Assembly (NCBI GenBank): GCA_017979445.1
Contig: JADQWC010000055.1
Coordinates: 108,382 to 172,381 of the forward strand
Source of the DNA: Akebia trifoliata
Taxonomy: Eukaryota; Streptophyta; Magnoliopsida; Ranunculales; Lardizabalaceae
Direction of reading: 5' to 3'
DNA: 64,000 bases
This document shows, in pieces, positions 57,401 to 63,995 of this stretch. The translations under genes were made by a program, and so were the position numbers. Every line of letters starts with the position of its first letter. Within the stretch, counting starts at the first letter, position 1. The notes under the pieces are model-generated. The model saw only the letters and a program-made list of their open reading frames with translations. It was not told the origin of the DNA and did not search any database.

Positions 57401-59476
57401 TTTGATAATGATTTTTGTGAGTTGTCTTTGGTAGTTGCATTTTGATAGAATGTGTTTATTATTGTTAGTAGGGTGATTACATTGACCCAAATTGATTGTT
57501 CTATGTAGAACACTACAAAAGTCTGAATATGGAAAAGCAAATAATCATAATTTTCTAATCCTAATTATTACCAATCTATTTTTTTCAATGAGATCAGTTG
57601 CTTGGTGTTGGTGGAATTGAACCCAAGTCTATGGTATCATTACCCAAAGACTTTACCAACGAAGCTAGCTTGCACTTGCTAATTATCACCAATCTTGATT
57701 GTCTAATATTGTGATTGTGATACAATGATACAACAGTAACGATACATTGTATCACATGTGCACCTTGTTAATAGTTGACATATTTGATACAATGTTCTAG
57801 GGCTTGGGTACATTTATAGGTATCAGTTACAAATATAGGTCCAACTATTAATGTGTTGGACCTCTTTAATTACTGGAAGATGAATATGTAATTTATTTTT
57901 GGTATATTTTAATGTAGTATTATTTGTTATTATAAAGTTTAAAAATATTCTATGTTTTCTTAAATATTATTTTGTACAACTGAACCATATTATACATGGA
58001 TCCCAATACATGCTCATTTTGTGACGTAGTTGGACATTGCTACCATAGGGCTTTTTTGTTTCTTCATTTGTTTTTGATAGTCTATAATTGATTAAAGTTT
58101 GGGGTAACTTAGATTTGATAGATGATGATATCATAGCTTCTGTGTTATCTAAATTCAATTTGGATTGGATGTTGAATATAAGGTATTAAAAGTTTTTGGT
58201 AACTTGGTGAAAATATTGTGAAATATTTTCTGTTCCACAAGGACTAGTGTCAAAAGGTTCTTGCATTTCATTTTGTCCAAAATTCAGTCATAATTGTAGA
58301 AGTAGCTAAGTTATTTAATATGATCATGTTAGAGGAGGTCTAACACAATAATTAGTAGAATGGGGAGTATATTGCAATTATGGAAACGTTTTATAAAAAT
58401 ACTGAGAGAATGGTTGATTAAACCCTAATCTCATATTATTTCTCCCTAATCTTTTCTCTCTTCTATCTCTATTTTTTCTTTTCCATTCTTCTTCAGATCT
58501 GTTCTACAACTTGGTATCAGAGAGTTGATCTCAGCAAGAGGAGCAATTTTTTTTCTTCCAATCCATCACAAGCTACGAGGGCTGATGTCAGCCATATGAA
58601 TGCTGACATCATCATCTGCTGATGTTAGCAGATTTCGGGTGAAACACACATAGATTGTGCATTCCCATATCAAAGAAATTGGAAACATCGGAAACAGAAC
58701 TATGAGAAAATTATTCATGAACTCTAATTTATTTTTCCTATTTTGTTGCAGATATAAAGAATAGGAAGACGGATATTGTTGTGATTCACATGGTTGAAAC
58801 AATGTTACTTAATATACCTTATATCTTGATTTATAAATAATAATAATAATGTTGATTCAAATCCCATTGTTCTTAGTTGATAGTTGGTATTCCTTTTCCA
58901 TAGATATATTCTTGTTATTTTAATTATGATTTATTATTCCCTTTTCCTACATGACTTCATGTTCTCTTTGCTCTGATAAAATAAAATTGGCATTGTAATA
59001 TATTGACAAAGGTTGATAAGTTTTATCATCTTGTCAGGATGTGAAGGGTCCTCAAACTGTTGCCTTCAATTTGCCAAATGATGAGCGTATAGTAAAGGAG
59101 CGTGGAACATCAATGGTCATGCTCAAGAATGTCTCAGAGGCCAAGTGAATTTCTTCTTAATTAGTTCTTTTTTATTTATTTATTTATTTATTGAAGAAAA
59201 GGTACATTTTAAACTACATTCCTGGACAGTTCTTGCCATTTTCACTCGATACTGTGATCAGTTGGACCTGAAATCTAAACTTCATGATTTACCCTAATCC
59301 TAACCAGGTTCAAGCATATTCTTCAACCTATAGCGGGAATATGTATTACAGAGGAGCAGAGGAAACACATTGATTTCAACTCTTTCTTCACGCATACAAT
59401 TTGCCATGAGTGCTGCCATGGGATTGGACCTCATGCCATAACACTTCCAAATGGTCAAAAGTCCACAGTGAGATTG
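27403..59476 (+). CDS. NUDT3: Nudix hydrolase / dipeptidyl-peptidase III (M49) fusion protein, 3' end beyond window
   Basis: Sixteen exons join into 622 uninterrupted codons with all introns GT-AG. An N-terminal Nudix domain (about residues 20-140) has the box G73-x5-D79-x7-RELDEELGV ending at V95; Asp replaces the usual first Glu. A peptidase M49 domain follows from about residue 160. Its zinc motif H599-E-C-C-H603 is the short HEXXH form seen in plant and some bacterial M49 proteins, not the HEXXGH form of animal and yeast enzymes. The second motif, supplying another zinc ligand, would be in the missing part. M49 enzymes remove dipeptides from peptide N-termini, and Nudix domains hydrolyse nucleoside-diphosphate-linked compounds; the true substrates of this fusion are not known from sequence. 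There is no signal peptide, so it is probably cytosolic. Arabidopsis NUDT3 is about 770 residues, so about 150 are beyond 64000. The gene is over 36 kb because of transposon-filled introns. Confidence 0.93.
27480..28319 (+). other. Intron 1 (840 bp)
   Basis: AT-rich, GT-AG. No transposon or other gene recognised. The open frame starting in the intron at 28183 only enters exon 2 and is not a separate start. Confidence 0.8.
28320..28499 (+). CDS. NUDT3: Exon 2, first half of Nudix domain
   Basis: Encodes [39 protein letters not shown] and the start of the Nudix box, G73-HISAG-D79. The exon ends inside an Arg codon, donor GTATAG. Confidence 0.93.
28500..28829 (+). other. Intron 2, first part
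   Basis: No element identified. GGGCTGATTT recurs at 28681 and 28783, close to a short inverted arrangement of AACTTCTAACCC words; this may be an edge of the adjacent LINE or a small unclassified repeat. Confidence 0.35.
28830..29400 (+). mobile_element. L1-type LINE, 5'-truncated 3' end
   Basis: One plus-strand frame reads [16 protein letters not shown] followed by [11 protein letters not shown], resembling the C-terminal end of plant L1 reverse transcriptase polyproteins. The sequence then runs through a T/C-rich 3' UTR (TTCTTGTATTTAGGAGCC, then TTTCAATGAAATTTTAACTT) to a short A-rich tail at 29394. The coding part is broken. No target duplication was established. Confidence 0.55.
29447..30070 (-). 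mobile_element. Possible minus-strand poly(A) retroelement remnant
   Basis: A T16 run followed by CCGATAACCAAATAATTTTATTAA reads on the minus strand as a 3' UTR with an AATAAAATT-like signal and poly(A) tail, as in LINEs or retrocopies. No protein similarity is visible upstream. The 5' limit is a guess. Confidence 0.3.
30071..30579 (+). other. Intron 2, last part
   Basis: AT-rich with an A18 tract at about 30269. No element recognised. Confidence 0.5.
30580..30657 (+). CDS. NUDT3: Exon 3, second half of Nudix box
   Basis: Completes the box with R87-ELDEELGV and continues [16 protein letters not shown]. It ends two bases into a Cys codon at donor GTTGGT, a weak but valid site. A frame check with exons 2 and 4 confirms it. 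Confidence 0.92.
30658..31309 (+). other. Intron 3, first part
   Basis: AT-rich with no recognised element. Small frames at 31028 and 31119 have no domain. Confidence 0.5.
31318..32507. mobile_element. Non-autonomous hAT-type element carrying a nested MITE
   Basis: Ends TAGGGGTTCAAC and, inward from the right, TAGGGGCGCAAC. Flanks are CCTCTAAG (31310-31317) and CATCTAAG (32508-32515), an 8-bp duplication with one difference. Subterminal ACCAAACCGAACCGAA and GGTTTGGTTTGGTTCGG face each other. Without the nested insertion it is about 511 bp. Length, ends and duplication match the element upstream of the gene, so it is likely the same superfamily. Confidence 0.78.
31454..32129. mobile_element. 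PIF/Harbinger (Tourist-like) MITE, 676 bp
   Basis: Inverted ends GAGCATCTCTAGCAG and, from the right, GAGCATCTCCAAC. TAA flanks it on both sides (31451-31453 and 32130-32132), the 3-bp target typical of PIF/Harbinger. It is inserted in the hAT-type element. Near the ends ACTCTTTAAAG and CTCTTTATTTAAAAG pair over a longer distance. Confidence 0.8.
32631..32727 (+). CDS. NUDT3: Exon 4, end of Nudix domain
   Basis: Reads [20 protein letters not shown] followed by [13 protein letters not shown]. Phase 0 at its end; donor GTGAGA. Confidence 0.93.
32728..33190 (+). other. Intron 4, first part
   Basis: AT-rich and without recognised elements. The SINE at 33210-33306 occupies part of the remainder. 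Confidence 0.5.
33210..33306 (-). mobile_element. tRNA-derived SINE (family 1), intron 4
   Basis: On the minus strand it starts CCATAGCTCAGTTGGTTTTA (A box) and has GTGGGTTCAAGTCCAGC (B box), ending in a T/A-rich tail at 33210-33236. Target duplications GTCAAATAAACGATTTATG (33191-33209) and its one-base-longer near match at 33307-33326 flank it. It shares ATTGCAAAGCAACTT with the copy at 48885. It is not a tRNA gene: no cloverleaf was found. Confidence 0.82.
33512..33645 (+). CDS. NUDT3: Exon 5, inter-domain linker
   Basis: Reads [20 protein letters not shown], then [20 protein letters not shown]. Ends two bases into an Arg codon; donor GTAGAC. Confidence 0.93.
33646..35267 (+). other. Intron 5, first part
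   Basis: No clear element. A 116-codon frame at 34599-34949 and weak resemblance to LINE coding sequence around 34400-34560 were seen but are too poor to name. Confidence 0.35.
35268..36744. mobile_element. Long inverted-repeat (foldback or Mutator-like) element, about 1.5 kb
   Basis: Arms at about 35268-35622 and 36361-36744 are inverted copies of each other. Matching landmarks include GTGGATAAGG, GTGACTAGGATC, GAGAGACYAGGTGGT, GAGGGYNNAATGATA and GACANATGGGTAGG. The middle (35623-36360) has no coding capacity and contains further short palindromes. Arm length and lack of a gene fit a Mutator-like or foldback element. I could not identify a target duplication. The arms could generate double-stranded RNA if transcribed with the intron. 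Confidence 0.65.
36850..37245 (+). pseudogene. Ty1/Copia RNase H and polypurine tract remnant
   Basis: Broken plus-strand frames contain SSVKVEYKG and, after frameshifts, KTY-type and KVG-type pieces of the Copia RNase H C-terminus. They are followed by CTCCAGCTTGAGGGGGAG, a typical Copia polypurine tract, at about 37228-37245. Everything upstream is missing. Confidence 0.65.
37246..37430 (+). repeat. Ty1/Copia 3' LTR remnant
   Basis: Begins TGTTAGAGGTCTAG straight after the polypurine tract. The right edge is not defined, because no second LTR is in the window; a C-rich tract lies at about 37345-37370. Confidence 0.5.
37431..38399 (+). other. Intron 5, unassigned segment
   Basis: No gene or element identified. 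It could include eroded retroelement sequence. Confidence 0.3.
38400..39010 (-). pseudogene. LINE reverse transcriptase C-terminal remnant
   Basis: Minus-strand pieces in several frames read [27 protein letters not shown]-like and [11 protein letters not shown], in the order found in RTE-like plant LINE polyproteins (a YLGS segment, then EMRMLRWM, then LRWFGHV). Many stops and frameshifts. It sits antisense to the host gene in intron 5. Confidence 0.65.
39011..39593 (+). other. Intron 5, last part
   Basis: No element recognised. Ends with acceptor TTCAAG before exon 6. Confidence 0.5.
39594..39675 (+). CDS. NUDT3: Exon 6, start of M49 region
   Basis: Reads [20 protein letters not shown] followed by PIRFDIE. 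Donor GTGAAT, phase 0. Confidence 0.9.
40092..40262 (-). repeat. Outer Copia 3' LTR
   Basis: 171 bp; aligns with 47147-47315. The small minus-strand frame across it (40070-40273) also appears in the other LTR and is not a gene. Confidence 0.8.
41507..41511. repeat. Target site duplication AAACT, left
   Basis: AAACT here and at 46797-46801 flank the nested Copia element exactly. Confidence 0.8.
41512..41666 (+). repeat. Nested Copia 5' LTR
   Basis: 155 bp, beginning TATTGGAAATATGTAG and ending CTACAATTCTTCT. The start is TA rather than TG, as in the 3' LTR and in the related LTR at 61462-61627. Confidence 0.85.
41940..42475 (+). repeat. Degenerate GCCTTGCGACAGCAA repeats in the nested Copia leader
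   Basis: The leader between primer site and gag holds about a dozen variants of GCCYTRCGACAGCAA (for example near 42034, 42100, 42130, 42200, 42250, 42355, 42380 and 42420) at irregular spacing. They account for the short frames at 42236 and 42291. Confidence 0.65.
42636..43400 (+). pseudogene. Copia gag remnant
   Basis: Reads [19 protein letters not shown], the typical N-terminal gag motif, then LGTIH, FMEQ and [18 protein letters not shown] (the usual FLMGLNxxY area). A broken zinc-knuckle region follows ([15 protein letters not shown], then KIGYEK). At least six in-frame stops. Confidence 0.85.
43760..44040 (+). pseudogene. Copia protease remnant
   Basis: [13 protein letters not shown] replaces the usual active site D-S-G-A with N-F-G-A, so the catalytic Asp is lost. 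[20 protein letters not shown] follows as in Copia proteases. One long open stretch ends at 44044. Confidence 0.85.
44100..44810 (+). pseudogene. Copia GAG-pre-integrase and integrase remnant
   Basis: [14 protein letters not shown] carries the H...H zinc ligands and CSVCELSKH the C-x2-C pair. Integrase core pieces follow, including FDLVHSNV (Asp changed to Asn in the expected DVWGP region), DDYS and QNGVVE. Frames shift several times. Confidence 0.82.
45330..46020 (+). pseudogene. Copia reverse transcriptase remnant
   Basis: [16 protein letters not shown], then LVYVDDIIL with the catalytic Asp-Asp intact at about 45805-45830, then [16 protein letters not shown] and [19 protein letters not shown]. 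Interrupted by stops. Confidence 0.88.
46021..46640 (+). pseudogene. Copia RNase H remnant and polypurine tract
   Basis: [35 protein letters not shown] and [10 protein letters not shown] (usual SSAEAEYR) are in order. The region ends with GCTCCAGCTTGAGGGGGAG just before the 3' LTR. Confidence 0.88.
46648..46796 (+). repeat. Nested Copia 3' LTR
   Basis: 149 bp; lacks 10 bases present in the 5' LTR and has a longer TA run. Confidence 0.85.
47135..47146 (-). promoter_or_regulatory. Outer Copia primer binding site
   Basis: TGGTATCAAAGC on the minus strand, next to the LTR end; complementary to the initiator tRNA-Met 3' end apart from one base. Confidence 0.75.
47147..47315 (-). repeat. Outer Copia 5' LTR
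   Basis: 169 bp; pairs with 40092-40262, with roughly a tenth of positions differing. Confidence 0.78.
47316..48648 (+). other. Intron 6, last part
   Basis: Contains a TA microsatellite at 47671-47690. Around 47440-48160 there are stretches with a worn-out look of retroelement coding sequence, but no motif I can name. Acceptor GGATACAG precedes exon 7. Confidence 0.4.
48649..48735 (+). CDS. NUDT3: Exon 7, M49
   Basis: Reads [20 protein letters not shown] then VIDEVFYLQ. Phase 0, donor GTTGTT. Confidence 0.92.
48745..48800. repeat. Compound microsatellite (CT)n(TG)n
   Basis: CTCTCTCTCTCTC passes into TGTGTGTGTGTGTGCATGTG, inside the 292-bp intron 7. Confidence 0.9.
48885..48981 (+). mobile_element. 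tRNA-derived SINE (family 1), intron 7
   Basis: A box TTCTCAGTTGGTTTAA and B box GTAGGTTTAACTCCAGC; same family as 33210-33306 by the shared ATTGCAAAGCAACTT. Perfect 12-bp duplications ATATTAAATGCT at 48873-48884 and 48982-48993. Confidence 0.8.
49028..49134 (+). CDS. NUDT3: Exon 8, M49
   Basis: Reads [19 protein letters not shown] then [14 protein letters not shown]. Donor GTATGT. Confidence 0.93.
49135..50371 (+). other. Intron 8 (1237 bp)
   Basis: A GC-richer part at about 49240-49470 with GGCCGGGTTAGGCGTGG and GCCCGCCCATTGGGCC resembles the interior of hAT-type MITEs, but ends and target duplications were not found. The rest is AT-rich without elements. Confidence 0.4.
50372..50543 (+). 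CDS. NUDT3: Exon 9, M49
   Basis: Reads [20 protein letters not shown], then [20 protein letters not shown], then FYPPDMDKK. Phase 0, donor GTAATT. The FYPPDM segment is characteristic of M49 proteins. Confidence 0.95.
50734..50987 (+). CDS. NUDT3: Exon 10, M49
   Basis: Reads [29 protein letters not shown], then [20 protein letters not shown] and [12 protein letters not shown]. Donor GTAGGC. Confidence 0.94.
51094..51175 (+). CDS. NUDT3: Exon 11, M49
   Basis: Reads [20 protein letters not shown] then DIAWMEL. Donor GTTAGT. The conserved SDIAW segment of M49 is present. Confidence 0.93.
51176..52544 (+). other. Intron 11 (1369 bp)
   Basis: AT-rich. A short direct repeat TTAGTAACCC occurs at about 51592 and 51600. 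No transposon was identified. Confidence 0.5.
52545..52610 (+). CDS. NUDT3: Exon 12, M49
   Basis: Reads [20 protein letters not shown] then YK. The IGPYETYED segment is a strong M49 signature. Donor GTATAT. Confidence 0.95.
53199..53434 (-). mobile_element. Short poly(A) retroelement insertion, 236 bp
   Basis: Flanked by GTATATGCTGCTTT (53185-53198) and GTACATGCTGCTTT (53435-53448), 13 of 14 identical. A T-rich run at the left is its poly(A) tail on the minus strand, and an AATGAAATTTTG signal-like motif lies just inside. It could be a 5'-truncated LINE or an unknown SINE; no coding motif is present. Confidence 0.65.
54200..54557 (+). pseudogene. LINE reverse transcriptase remnant, 5' piece
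   Basis: Plus-strand frames show [14 protein letters not shown], close to the NQFGFMPGRSTxEA motif of RTE-like LINE reverse transcriptases, then MEKFREK. Near 54540 a segment like GDTSEF reads GTSKF, where the insertion at 54558 cuts it. Confidence 0.7.
54558..55544. mobile_element. 987-bp insertion splitting the LINE remnant
   Basis: The LINE frame stops in GTSKF at 54557 and resumes with [10 protein letters not shown] at 55545. TAAGTT occurs at both junctions (54552-54557 and 55545-55550), as expected for a target duplication. The insert begins CGTGGGCCTAACC and ends GGTGGTAAGATAAA. It has a polyadenylation-like AATGAATAAAAA at about 54879 and no coding capacity. No inverted ends are visible, so a solo LTR or LTR-derived element is likeliest. 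Confidence 0.6.
55545..55790 (+). pseudogene. LINE reverse transcriptase remnant, 3' piece
   Basis: Reads [17 protein letters not shown], matching the SxxxSPxLFxxxxD segment of LINE RT. The expected catalytic ADD region is lost. Continues as a weak [13 protein letters not shown] segment in another frame. Confidence 0.7.
55791..56557 (+). other. Intron 12, last part
   Basis: No element named. The open frame from 56238 runs through exon 13 in the wrong frame and is not a gene. Confidence 0.45.
56558..56635 (+). CDS. NUDT3: Exon 13, M49
   Basis: Reads [20 protein letters not shown] then FGDHLQ. Phase 0, donor GTAAAT. Confidence 0.95.
56721..56816 (+). CDS. NUDT3: Exon 14, M49
   Basis: Reads [20 protein letters not shown] then [12 protein letters not shown]. 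Donor GTGAGT. Confidence 0.95.
56817..57560 (+). other. Intron 14, first part
   Basis: AT-rich; no element recognised. Confidence 0.5.
57578..57678 (-). mobile_element. tRNA-derived SINE (family 2), intron 14
   Basis: Minus strand: A box CTAGCTTCGTTGGTAAAG, B box CTTGGGTTCAATTCCACC, then CAACTGATCTCATTGAAAAA as tail. Duplications CTAATTATTACCAATCT (57561-57577) and CTAATTATCACCAATCT (57679-57695) match at 16 of 17. Its body differs from family 1. Confidence 0.8.
57696..58326 (+). other. Intron 14, middle part
   Basis: Near 57710-57800 GATACAATGATACAACAGTAAC-like words repeat at short range. No element named. Confidence 0.4.
58327..58507 (+). repeat. Copia-type LTR with adjacent primer site
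   Basis: Starts TGTTAGAGGAGGTC and ends TCTGTTCTACA (181 bp). TGGTATCAGAG, the initiator tRNA-Met primer site, starts at 58512. The internal part stops within a few hundred bases and no second LTR is found, so it is a truncated element. Confidence 0.7.
58508..59037 (+). other. Truncated Copia internal part and end of intron 14
   Basis: Holds a palindromic patch GCTGATGTCAGCCATATGAA / CTGACATCATCATC at about 58580-58650. No coding sequence. Confidence 0.4.
59038..59144 (+). CDS. NUDT3: Exon 15, M49
   Basis: Reads [20 protein letters not shown] then [15 protein letters not shown], strongly M49-like. Ends two bases into a Lys codon, donor GTGAAT. Confidence 0.95.
59308..59476 (+). CDS. NUDT3: Exon 16, M49 zinc-binding motif
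   Basis: Reads [20 protein letters not shown], then [29 protein letters not shown]-like text (actually [14 protein letters not shown]). His599, Glu600 and His603 form the HEXXH motif: two zinc ligands and the catalytic Glu. The second motif providing the third ligand is beyond the window. Donor GTGAGA. Confidence 0.95.
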
Positions 59477-59928
59477 GTGAGATATATTAATTTTTCTGTA
59501 ATTTTTATTTGTATATTGAAATTTCTTTGCACTACCTACTCCTTGTCAAATTACACTTGCTACGAGTTTTTCTTGTTCATCTATTGAATCATTCTAATAT
59601 TGAGAGTCTCCAACATGCTTAGTAGAGCACTTCCAGCTTATCGTTGGGCTAAAAATAGGCACTTCTAGATACAGGTTGGTGTTGGAAGGGTGTCCTCTTT
59701 GTTTTTTGAGAAATCTGTGTCCAATATAGGGTAGGACGTGGTTTTAGAGTTAGATATTTGTATGGGGATTATAAGTCATGTGCTGCCTTTCTAGAAATGT
59801 CCATCTTTAGCCTCAATGAAGATGTGTTGGGTCCAGAATGATTTGAAACATCAAGGGATAGGGTGTTTGACTTGCAATGCATGGAAGCTTAGTTAGAGCA
59901 CACCAGCTCTACACTTACAATACAAACA
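59477..59928 (+). other. Start of intron 16, including LTR tail of a minus-strand Copia
   Basis: The LTR of the Copia at 59929-61461 extends leftward into this stretch, but its end is not definable without the mate. No further exon of the host gene was found up to 64000. Confidence 0.45.
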
Positions 59929-61461
59929 CCAACACTCCCCCTCAAGTTGGAGTATGCATGTCAAACATGCCCAGCTTGATAGAAACATCATGAAAAGTAG
60001 TCGGCCCAATTGCTTTGATGAAGATATCCTCAAGTTGTTGAGAAGAGAAGACATGTTGAAGGATTTGGATTTATTAGAAACTCTCTCTAATAAAGTGCTG
60101 TTCTCCTTCAATATGCTTAGTCATCTCATGAATGACTAAATAGGATGCAATTTTTTGAGTTGCTTCATTATCACGGTGAAGATGCAAGGAACCGCCAATG
60201 GGAAATCCCAACTCAAAAATGAAGGAATGAAGCCATAATATCTTTCAAGCTCCAGTCCAGAAATTATGGTTCGGTACTCGGCCTCAATACTTAAGTGAGT
60301 ATCAACATGTTGCTTCTTACTTTTTCATGAAGCCAGGTTTCCTCCAAGAAATGCATAGTATCCAGAAGTAGAACGACGATCTGTGGTTGCTCCTGCCCAA
60401 TCAACATCATTATATCTAGACATATCTAGAAGGCCATGAGAATGGTACATAAATCCACGACTGAGACTAGACTTGATGGATTGCGATGGACAACAACAAG
60501 GTGAGATAAATGAGATAAATGAGATGCTCCACAAGTAGCTGGTATGCTTGAGGATCAGAAAGAAGATCACCATCACTCTCTTGAAGTGAATGCTTAGAAT
60601 TCATAGGTGATGAAGAGGGTTTGCACCCTAGAATACCAGTATCACTAAGGAGATCAATGACATATTCTTTGTGAAGGAAATATTCATTTTCTTAAGCGAA
60701 CCACCTTAAGACCAAGAGAGTACTTCAAACTACCCAAATCTTTGACCTCAAACATGCAACAAAGCTCATCCTTCACATGAGAGACAAAGGAAGAGTCATT
60801 CCCAATAAGAATGATCTCATCTACATAAACCAACAAAATAGTGCGTCCAATCTCACTGGAATGGGTGAAAACGATATGGTTGGAGTGGGATATATGAAAA
60901 TCCCATATCAATTACTATTGCACTCAAGTCATGGAACCAAGCACAAGGCAAGTGTTTCAAACCATGTATAGATTTTTGAAGACGATGAACCTTCACATGA
61001 AACTCCCCCTGAAGCAAAATGTTGGAGAAGGGTTCATATAGACCTCTTTTTCGAGATGCTTATGAAGAAATACATTCTTCACATATAATTGATACATAGA
61101 CCCTGATTAACAACAAGGGAAATAAGAACACGAACAAATATCAATTTGTCCACATGAGAAAATGTGACATCTTTGTTCTGATAGTAGGATTGAGTAAAAC
61201 CACGAGCAACTAGACAAGCCTTGTACCGAGCAACGTTGCTATCCAAGTTGTGATTCATGGCAAAAACCCAATGATAGCTAATGATGTGCTTCCCTGAAGG
61301 AAGAGATATTATGTCTTATGTATGATTACGCTGCAGAGCATTCATTTCTTCATTCATCTTAGCTTTCCACTTAGGATGAATAAAAACATGGATAGTACAA
61401 GGATAGACATAGTATCAACAACAACAAGAAAACTCTGTAAGAGGGAGATATAGGTTGATAA
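59929..61461 (-). mobile_element. Ty1/Copia element A, degenerate, cut by element B
   Basis: On the minus strand a polypurine tract CCAACTTGAGGGGGAG (59935-59950) directly precedes an LTR start TGTTGGTGTTTG at 59934. Upstream lie RT and RNase H sequences to 61430. The frame is abruptly replaced at 61461 by the LTR of element B, so A is split; its 5' half would be beyond the window. Confidence 0.75.
60325..61430 (-). pseudogene. Copia RT and RNase H remnant (element A)
   Basis: In minus-strand order: VARYKACLVARGFTQ, LEKEVYMNPSP, ILLVYVDEIILIGND (YVDD changed to YVDE), CCMFEVKDLGSLKYSLGL, DLLSDTGILGCKP, then RYNDVDWAGATTDRRSTSGY and YAFLGGNLAS of RNase H. Frameshifts separate the pieces. The changed active-site Asp alone would abolish RT activity. 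Confidence 0.85.
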
Positions 61462-61627
61462 AGAAGAATTGAGAAGAATAATTGTCAAATCTCTTTCTGA
61501 GAGTTTGACAGGTATTTATATTAATAAAAGAGTGAATAGACAAAAATGTCCTTACACACGAGAAATCGAAAAATAAAAGCTATTACTAAAAACAACTAGG
61601 ACTAAAATAACTAGATTATTTCCAATA
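61462..61627 (-). repeat. 3' LTR of Copia element B
   Basis: 166 bp; minus strand starts TATTGGAAATAATCTAG and ends CAATTCTTCT, related along its length to the LTRs at 41512 and 46648. A short tract CAGCTTGAGGAG precedes it. Confidence 0.75.
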
Positions 61628-61639
61628 CTCCTCAAGCTG

Positions 61640-62449
61640 CGGCAAATATATCAACTACCCAGCTTGACAAGATGAGAATTAGTGATAGAAGGACCATCAG
61701 ACTTCGTAAGCATGTTGGCAAGCTAATCTAAAGAAGGTATGAAGACTGTCTAAAGATCACCAGATCGAATTTTCTCCCTAAGAAAGTGAACATCTAGTTC
61801 TTTCGTGAAGAATTGAATTAGGAGTAAGCATGATGGCAGGCATGTTATCACAAAACAGAGTGGAAGAGCCAGAGACTGGAAAATCTTGCTTCATTAACAA
61901 AGATATAAGTCAAATAAGCTCACAAGTGCCAAGGGCCATAACACGATATTCAGCTTTAGTAGAAAAACGTGAAACCACACTCTGTTTCTTACTTTTTCAC
62001 GAAATTAGGTTATCACCATGAAAAATACAAAAATCAGAGGTAGATCTCCTATCTATAAGAGAACCAACGTAATCAACAACAGTAAAATAGGACAAATGTG
62101 ATTGGGCAGTAGAAGAATAGAAAAACCCAAGACTAGGATGAGATTTCAAATAGCGAAGGATACGATAAATAATATCAAGATGAGAGGTGTGCGGGGCATT
62201 CATGAACTGATTGACCACACTAACCGCAAAGGTCAAATTTGGTCTCGTCTTAGTCAGATAAATCAAGCGGCCTACGAGTCTCTGATATGAAGAAGGGACA
62301 GATAATAGATCATCAACTTCTGCATGAAGGTGATGATTCTGATCCATAGGAGAGGAGGTAGGACGACAACCAAGCATACTAGTGTCTTGAAAAAGATGTA
62401 ATGTGTATTTGCGCTGTGATAGTGAAATACCACGGCGATAGCAAGCCAC
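61640..62449 (-). pseudogene. Copia RT end and RNase H (element B)
   Basis: The longest open piece (61997-62449) reads GISLSQRKYTLHLFQDTSML, then [51 protein letters not shown] and RRSTSDFCIFHG. Beyond it the SAEAEYR-like region continues out of frame. RNase H Asp in the FTDAD-like site reads FTVVDY. Confidence 0.88.
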
Positions 62450-63110
62450 TTCTATCCCTAAGAACTATTTGAGGGGATCCAAGTCCTTAACTTCAAAAGC
62501 ACAACCCGAAAACATCTTAACCCTGTCAATCCACTGTACATCATCTTCAATCACTATCATAAATCAAAACAATGGTGCAACAGCCATCCACTCCTCGACG
62601 AACAAAACAAGTATGATCTGAGTGGCATCTTGAAAACTCCATAGATAAAAAGACCTTAGAAAATCGTTGAAATCAGGCTTGAGGAGATTGCTTTGGGCCA
62701 TACAGAGATTTGAGAAGATGACATACTTTCCTAGAATACTCCTCCTGAAGACAAAACCCAGGAGGGTGTTCCATATATATAACCTCAATTAGATTTTCAT
62801 TCAGATAGGCATTCTTCACATCAAACTGGTGAAGAGGCCATGAATGACATACAATTAAAGAGATAAGGAGGTGGCCAATAGAAAGTTTAGCTATAGGGGC
62901 AAATGTAACACCAAAATCCTTTCCTGCAGTTTGCGTATATCCCTTAACAAGTAGGCGGGCCTTATATCGATCGACGGTGCCATCTGTGAGATATTTAACA
63001 GTAGAAACTCATTTACAACTAACAGTCCCCTCCCCAAAGGGAAGGGGAACAAGCTTCTAAGTATGATTCTTCTGCAAAGCATCGATCTTAGCAGTCATGG
63101 CTCCAATCTA
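62450..63110 (-). pseudogene. Copia RT N-terminal part (element B)
   Basis: Interrupted frames. Pieces seen include a GRGLLVVNEFLLLN-like stretch from the CKWVF region, PSIDIRPAYLL from the RYKARLV region, and PNFLRSFYLWSFQDA-like out-of-frame text near 62640. The YVDD area around 62560 is broken. Confidence 0.7.
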
Positions 63111-63279
63111 TTTAGGATCTTCCAAAGCCTCTGATACAGACCAAAGAACTCGAATAGAATCAGTGGTAGCAAGGTAGGCTTGATAAGGAGTGAGTCCATG
63201 ATAGGAAACAAACTGGATAATAGGATGATCAGTAATATACCCCCACTTACCTTTGCGAAGTGCAATAGGTAAGTAAGAA

Positions 63280-63995
63280 TTAGAAATAAATGGAGTAGGA
63301 AGTATAGAAGGGGTTAAACCTAAGTCCAGGGAGGAAGTTGGCAAAGTTGGAAAGGCAAGGGTGACTAGAGTAGACCTTCATGGGTGGCAAAGATGAAGAT
63401 GGAGAGAAAAACAAAGAGGGTAGCATTGTAGGGGATGAATCCTGCAAAGATGAAGAGACTTGCAAAGAAGATGTAATACAAAAAAAAGGTACATTTTCAA
63501 AAAAAGTGATATCCAAAGAATGAATTACACAATGGGAAAGGGGATCATAGCAGCGATATCCCTTTGATGTAGAAGAATAACCCAAGAAAATATAACAAAT
63601 GATTTTATCATCTAATTTCGTGCAATGAGGAGTCCTATCTTGAACAAAACAGGTACGCCCAAAGATTCTAGGTGTAATGGGAAGAGAGTGCTATCAGGTC
63701 GAAGAACATGAAGAGGTACCTGTCCTCTTAAAGTGTGACTCGGAATGAGGTTAAGGAGAAAAGCCACAATGAGGACTGTCATATTCCAATATAACTTTAG
63801 AACATGCATCCCTCGAAGAAAACAACGTACAATATTCATAAGATGGCGATTCTTGCATTCCCCACCCTGTTCTGTTCAGGGGTATATGGACAAGTCAACT
63901 GGTGAAACATACCATGCTCATGAAGGTGAGATTGAATCTCATCAGAAATATATTCCCCACCATTGTCAGATCTAAGAGATTTAACAGTGATGTTG
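63280..63995 (-). pseudogene. Copia integrase C-terminal part (element B)
   Basis: NIVRCFLRGMHVLKLYWNM, then [20 protein letters not shown] and GYSSTSKGYRCYDPLSHCVI followed by HSLDITFFENVPFF, the usual order of the Copia integrase tail (GYxxxxKGYRCYDP). Split over frames by indels. Confidence 0.85.
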
